From: Lewinella sp. LCG006 | GTDB taxonomy: Bacteria > Bacteroidota > Bacteroidia > Chitinophagales > Saprospiraceae | Direction: 5' to 3' | NCBI RefSeq assembly: GCF_040784935.1 | Contig: NZ_CP160680.1 | Span: forward strand, 3,628,501 to 3,692,500 | DNA length: 64,000 bases | Shown here: positions 62,010 to 64,000 of the stretch, in pieces | How the letters are laid out: the number at the start of each line of letters is the position of its first letter | How positions within the stretch are numbered: the first letter of the stretch is position 1 | Made by a program: the position numbers and the translations under genes | The notes under the pieces: model-generated | What the model was told of the DNA's origin: nothing | Database searches by the model: none | The model's input: only the letters and a program-made list of their open reading frames with translations

Positions 62010-62942
62010 TTATTGCTTGACAATAATCAAAGTGCGTTTTTCTAGATGAGTGGTAATTCGACAAACATAGGGCCCTGCGGGTAAGTTCTGCACCGATAAA
62101 TGATATTGAGCACTACGAGCAGGAATAATCGTTTTAGACATCAATTGCCCTTGCATCGTGTATAATTCCAATGTCGCAGGATCATTAAGTTCATGAACAA
62201 ATTGGATGTGCAATTGATCTAAAACAGGGTTAGAGGTGGTCCAACTATTCGGAGTGTTATCGGTGAACTGTTTAGCCAAACCTGTTGCATTTGAAGCTTG
62301 ATCTGACGGGTTGCTTCCTCTTAATTGACTGTTACAGGCGACCATTGTGTAATTCTCAGGGTAATAGTATAAAAAGCAGCTAGTGGCTGAATACAATTCC
62401 ACACTAAGCTCTAAGGTGTTGGGTGTTGTAACTTCTAAAGGAGTAATGATAGCAGCGGTTGTGTTGTTTCTGTCGTTTCTGATAATCCATTCATCACAGC
62501 CTCCGCTGAATATACCCCAGTCGGTCTGGGTGTCTGCTACCATTAAGTGATATTCATTTCGATTCTCAAGACCAGGGCTCACTTTTAGATAAAATACATC
62601 ATCTCCGATGGCTACAGCCAAACCAAAGTAGGGGTAGGCTGACGCAGGAAGAGGTGCGTTGGGAGATTGTAAGAAATAACTGAGGTCTACTGTCATCGTA
62701 CCAAAGGTGTTTGGAGCAGCTACCGAACCAAATACGTTACCGATTGCGCTTGGTACCAAGCACATATCCGACGTATTGATTACGTAATCGACGACTAAAG
62801 GACAGGTAGGGGGAGGATCGTTAAGCACTTCCTTTTCCTGCAAATTATTCTTAAAGGGCAGTAAGGCGGTGGCATTGAGCTGGATAGTGAAGGTGAAAAA
62901 CAGTGCTATTGCCGTAGCGGTGAAAGTGTTTGTGTTAAGCAT
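62010..62942 (-). CDS. secreted protein with T9SS-type C-terminal domain
   Basis: 310 residues. Signal segment (TFTATAIALFFTFTIQLNATA). The middle (about 45-215) is a beta-rich domain with several Cys (CPLVVDYVINTSDMC; GGCDEWIIRNDRNNTTA) and no recognised family. The C-terminal ~75 residues (LELYTMQGQLMSKTIIPARS, VQNLPAGPYVCRITTH, then RTLIIVKQ) form a type-A T9SS sorting domain. Its role is unknown; divergent from a further secreted protein at 63425. Confidence 0.8.
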   Translation of the reverse strand: MLNTNTFTATAIALFFTFTIQLNATALLPFKNNLQEKEVLNDPPPTCPLVVDYVINTSDMCLVPSAIGNVFGSVAAPNTFGTMTVDLSYFLQSPNAPLPASAYPYFGLAVAIGDDVFYLKVSPGLENRNEYHLMVADTQTDWGIFSGGCDEWIIRNDRNNTTAAIITPLEVTTPNTLELSVELYSATSCFLYYYPENYTMVACNSQLRGSNPSDQASNATGLAKQFTDNTPNSWTTSNPVLDQLHIQFVHELNDPATLELYTMQGQLMSKTIIPARSAQYHLSVQNLPAGPYVCRITTHLEKRTLIIVKQ

Positions 62943-63424
62943 AATGTAAACCGTTTATTTGTAAAGTAAAAGAGTGGGAATAAGCCTTGAAATATCTCCC
63001 ATCTCAAAGGTAATAGATAAGGGGGCTGATTTTTTATAACACTTTTTTGACTCTTTTCTGTGTAGACATACTTTCAGCGTACGAATAGGTGGTTTTTTCC
63101 CTTCCTGAGGAAGCAGTTTTTAAGCTAAGTCGGAAAAGAGAAAGATTTGTGTTACAAATATTAATAGGTTTAAATCGCTGATAATGTTATTGTTGTAGTG
63201 GTCTTGATGAAGCGTTGTTGCTGCGTTTACCTTTCTCCATATTCGGAAATTGCCACTTAATCTGTTATTGGCATGGCCTCTCTGTAGTCTCATCTTTGTG
63301 TTGTCAACGGTTAAAAAACTCCCTAGACGGCAACTATTATTCCATTTCCTGAATCTGAGCACTCGTTAAATTCCTTCAAGGAAAGGACAATTTACTTTGC
63401 ACACATCAATTACTAATTTTTACA
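62943..63424. other. divergent intergenic region
   Basis: 482 bases between the two secreted-protein genes. A perfect palindrome TTCCTT-C-AAGGAA (63371-63383) is followed by TTTACTTTGC (63391-63400), close to a Bacteroidota -7 element, 25 bases before the ATG at 63425. No further gene supported. Confidence 0.45.
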
Positions 63425-64000
63425 ATGAAAGCAAAATTAATCCTCTCAATACTCCATTTGTCACTGTTTGTTTTATTGTCCAATTCGCTTAATGCTCAAA
63501 TATATACCCAATTAATAACTGGGTTAGACTGGCAATCCTATTTTATTAATGGTCGATTATCAAATGCAAGTCCCTATTCAACGGTTATCAATGGACCTTG
63601 GGGTACGGTTGCTGCACCTGTAGGGATGCCCAACAACTGCCTGAGTACACCAATTAGCTATCCTGCTACCCCCATTTTCCATCCAGAAAAAACGAGCTGT
63701 GATTCAGGCCCCATTACGACTTATTATAAAAAAGAGTTTACGCTTGAAGGTGGCGAAAATGAGATTTGCGCTGCAACGGTAACCCTGCGGGCTGATGATT
63801 ATTCAAGGTTGTATGTAGATGGTACTCTTGTGCCTGGTTTTACGGAACTGGGATGCCATTGGACTATAATACCTGAAATGCACAATCTGATAACAGATGA
63901 TTGGCATGACGTTGTCACCGTTGATATTATTAACTATCTCGACCCTGGTCTAGATACACATACTGTCGTTTTTGAGGTAGGGAATTGTATTTATCAAACT
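63425..64000 (+). CDS. secreted protein, 3' end outside window
   Basis: Open from ATG 63425 to the window end (192 codons). Signal peptide (LILSILHLSLFVLLSNSLNAQ). The mature part is beta-rich with paired Cys (MPNNCLSTP, EKTSCDSG, ELGCHW) and segments (YYKKEFTLEGG, ATVTLRADDYSRLYVDGTLV) typical of a jelly-roll/PA14- or galactose-binding-like domain. A T9SS sorting domain may follow outside the window. Function unknown. Confidence 0.75.
   Translation, partial: MKAKLILSILHLSLFVLLSNSLNAQIYTQLITGLDWQSYFINGRLSNASPYSTVINGPWGTVAAPVGMPNNCLSTPISYPATPIFHPEKTSCDSGPITTYYKKEFTLEGGENEICAATVTLRADDYSRLYVDGTLVPGFTELGCHWTIIPEMHNLITDDWHDVVTVDIINYLDPGLDTHTVVFEVGNCIYQT

Noticed and set aside
63120-63362. 80-codon minus-strand frame
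   Set aside because: No family pattern; lies in the divergent intergenic region and reads like non-coding sequence.

Overview
The window is a chromosomal segment of a Bacteroidota bacterium, most likely of the Saprospiraceae/Lewinella type. The evidence is: many secreted proteins with type IX secretion (T9SS) C-terminal sorting domains, SprB repeats and a PorP/SprF protein; the Bacteroidota gene order ompH-ompH-murI; promoter elements of the TAnnTTTG type; and almost no Shine-Dalgarno sites. The taxonomic call is inference from content, not from a marker search.

Layout. 1-502: 5' part of an M48 metalloprotease lipoprotein (minus). 784-3818: two Skp/OmpH chaperones, glutamate racemase and a TonB-like protein. 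4110-4895: a DUF1223 protein. 5199-9536: an arginine block (GNAT acetyltransferase, argG, argC, argD). 9707-11257: an unrecognised helical protein. 11928-29007: the outstanding feature, a peptide natural product locus of the NHLM type. It holds four precursor peptides with nitrile-hydratase-like leaders ending in VAGG, a JmjC/cupin-type Fe(II)/2-oxoglutarate oxygenase, an AraC-type regulator, a small two-helix membrane protein, a cyclic-nucleotide-binding-like protein, TolC, HlyD, a C39-peptidase ABC exporter, a second NHLM ABC protein, a HExxH protein and a GAF-GAF-PAS class III adenylate cyclase. 29564-38646: a BNR/PKD/LamG T9SS protein, radC, rnpA, two small envelope proteins, rpiA, a methyltransferase and a DUF2911 lipoprotein. 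39040-52434: a giant 3428-residue surface protein with Kazal and 25 SprB modules, a type-B T9SS protein and its overlapping PorP/SprF partner. 52811-64000: a purple-acid-phosphatase-like protein, glyA, small lipoproteins, an AhpD-like protein, AraC and WYL regulators, a DUF1801 protein, a second helical unknown and two T9SS-related secreted proteins, the last cut by the window end.

How the peptide locus probably works. Leaders carry precursors to the C39 ABC exporter, which should cut after the double glycine; HlyD and TolC complete a tripartite channel. No lanthionine synthetase, YcaO or radical SAM enzyme is present, so the JmjC-type oxygenase next to the precursors is the only recognisable tailoring enzyme. 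Three precursor genes share a promoter with a 13-bp box exactly 23 bp upstream of a TAnCTTTr element, and a fourth weaker copy lies just upstream of the first. The adenylate cyclase and the cyclic-nucleotide-binding-like protein suggest nucleotide signalling, but the binding protein lacks the usual phosphate-binding arginine.

I saw no rRNA, tRNA, CRISPR array, phage or intact insertion sequence. Several non-coding repeat families are present: a dispersed ~58-bp element (one copy inside the PorP/SprF coding region), a 26-bp triplet between argG and argC, a palindrome cluster before radC, and low-complexity CTTCCGA tracts.
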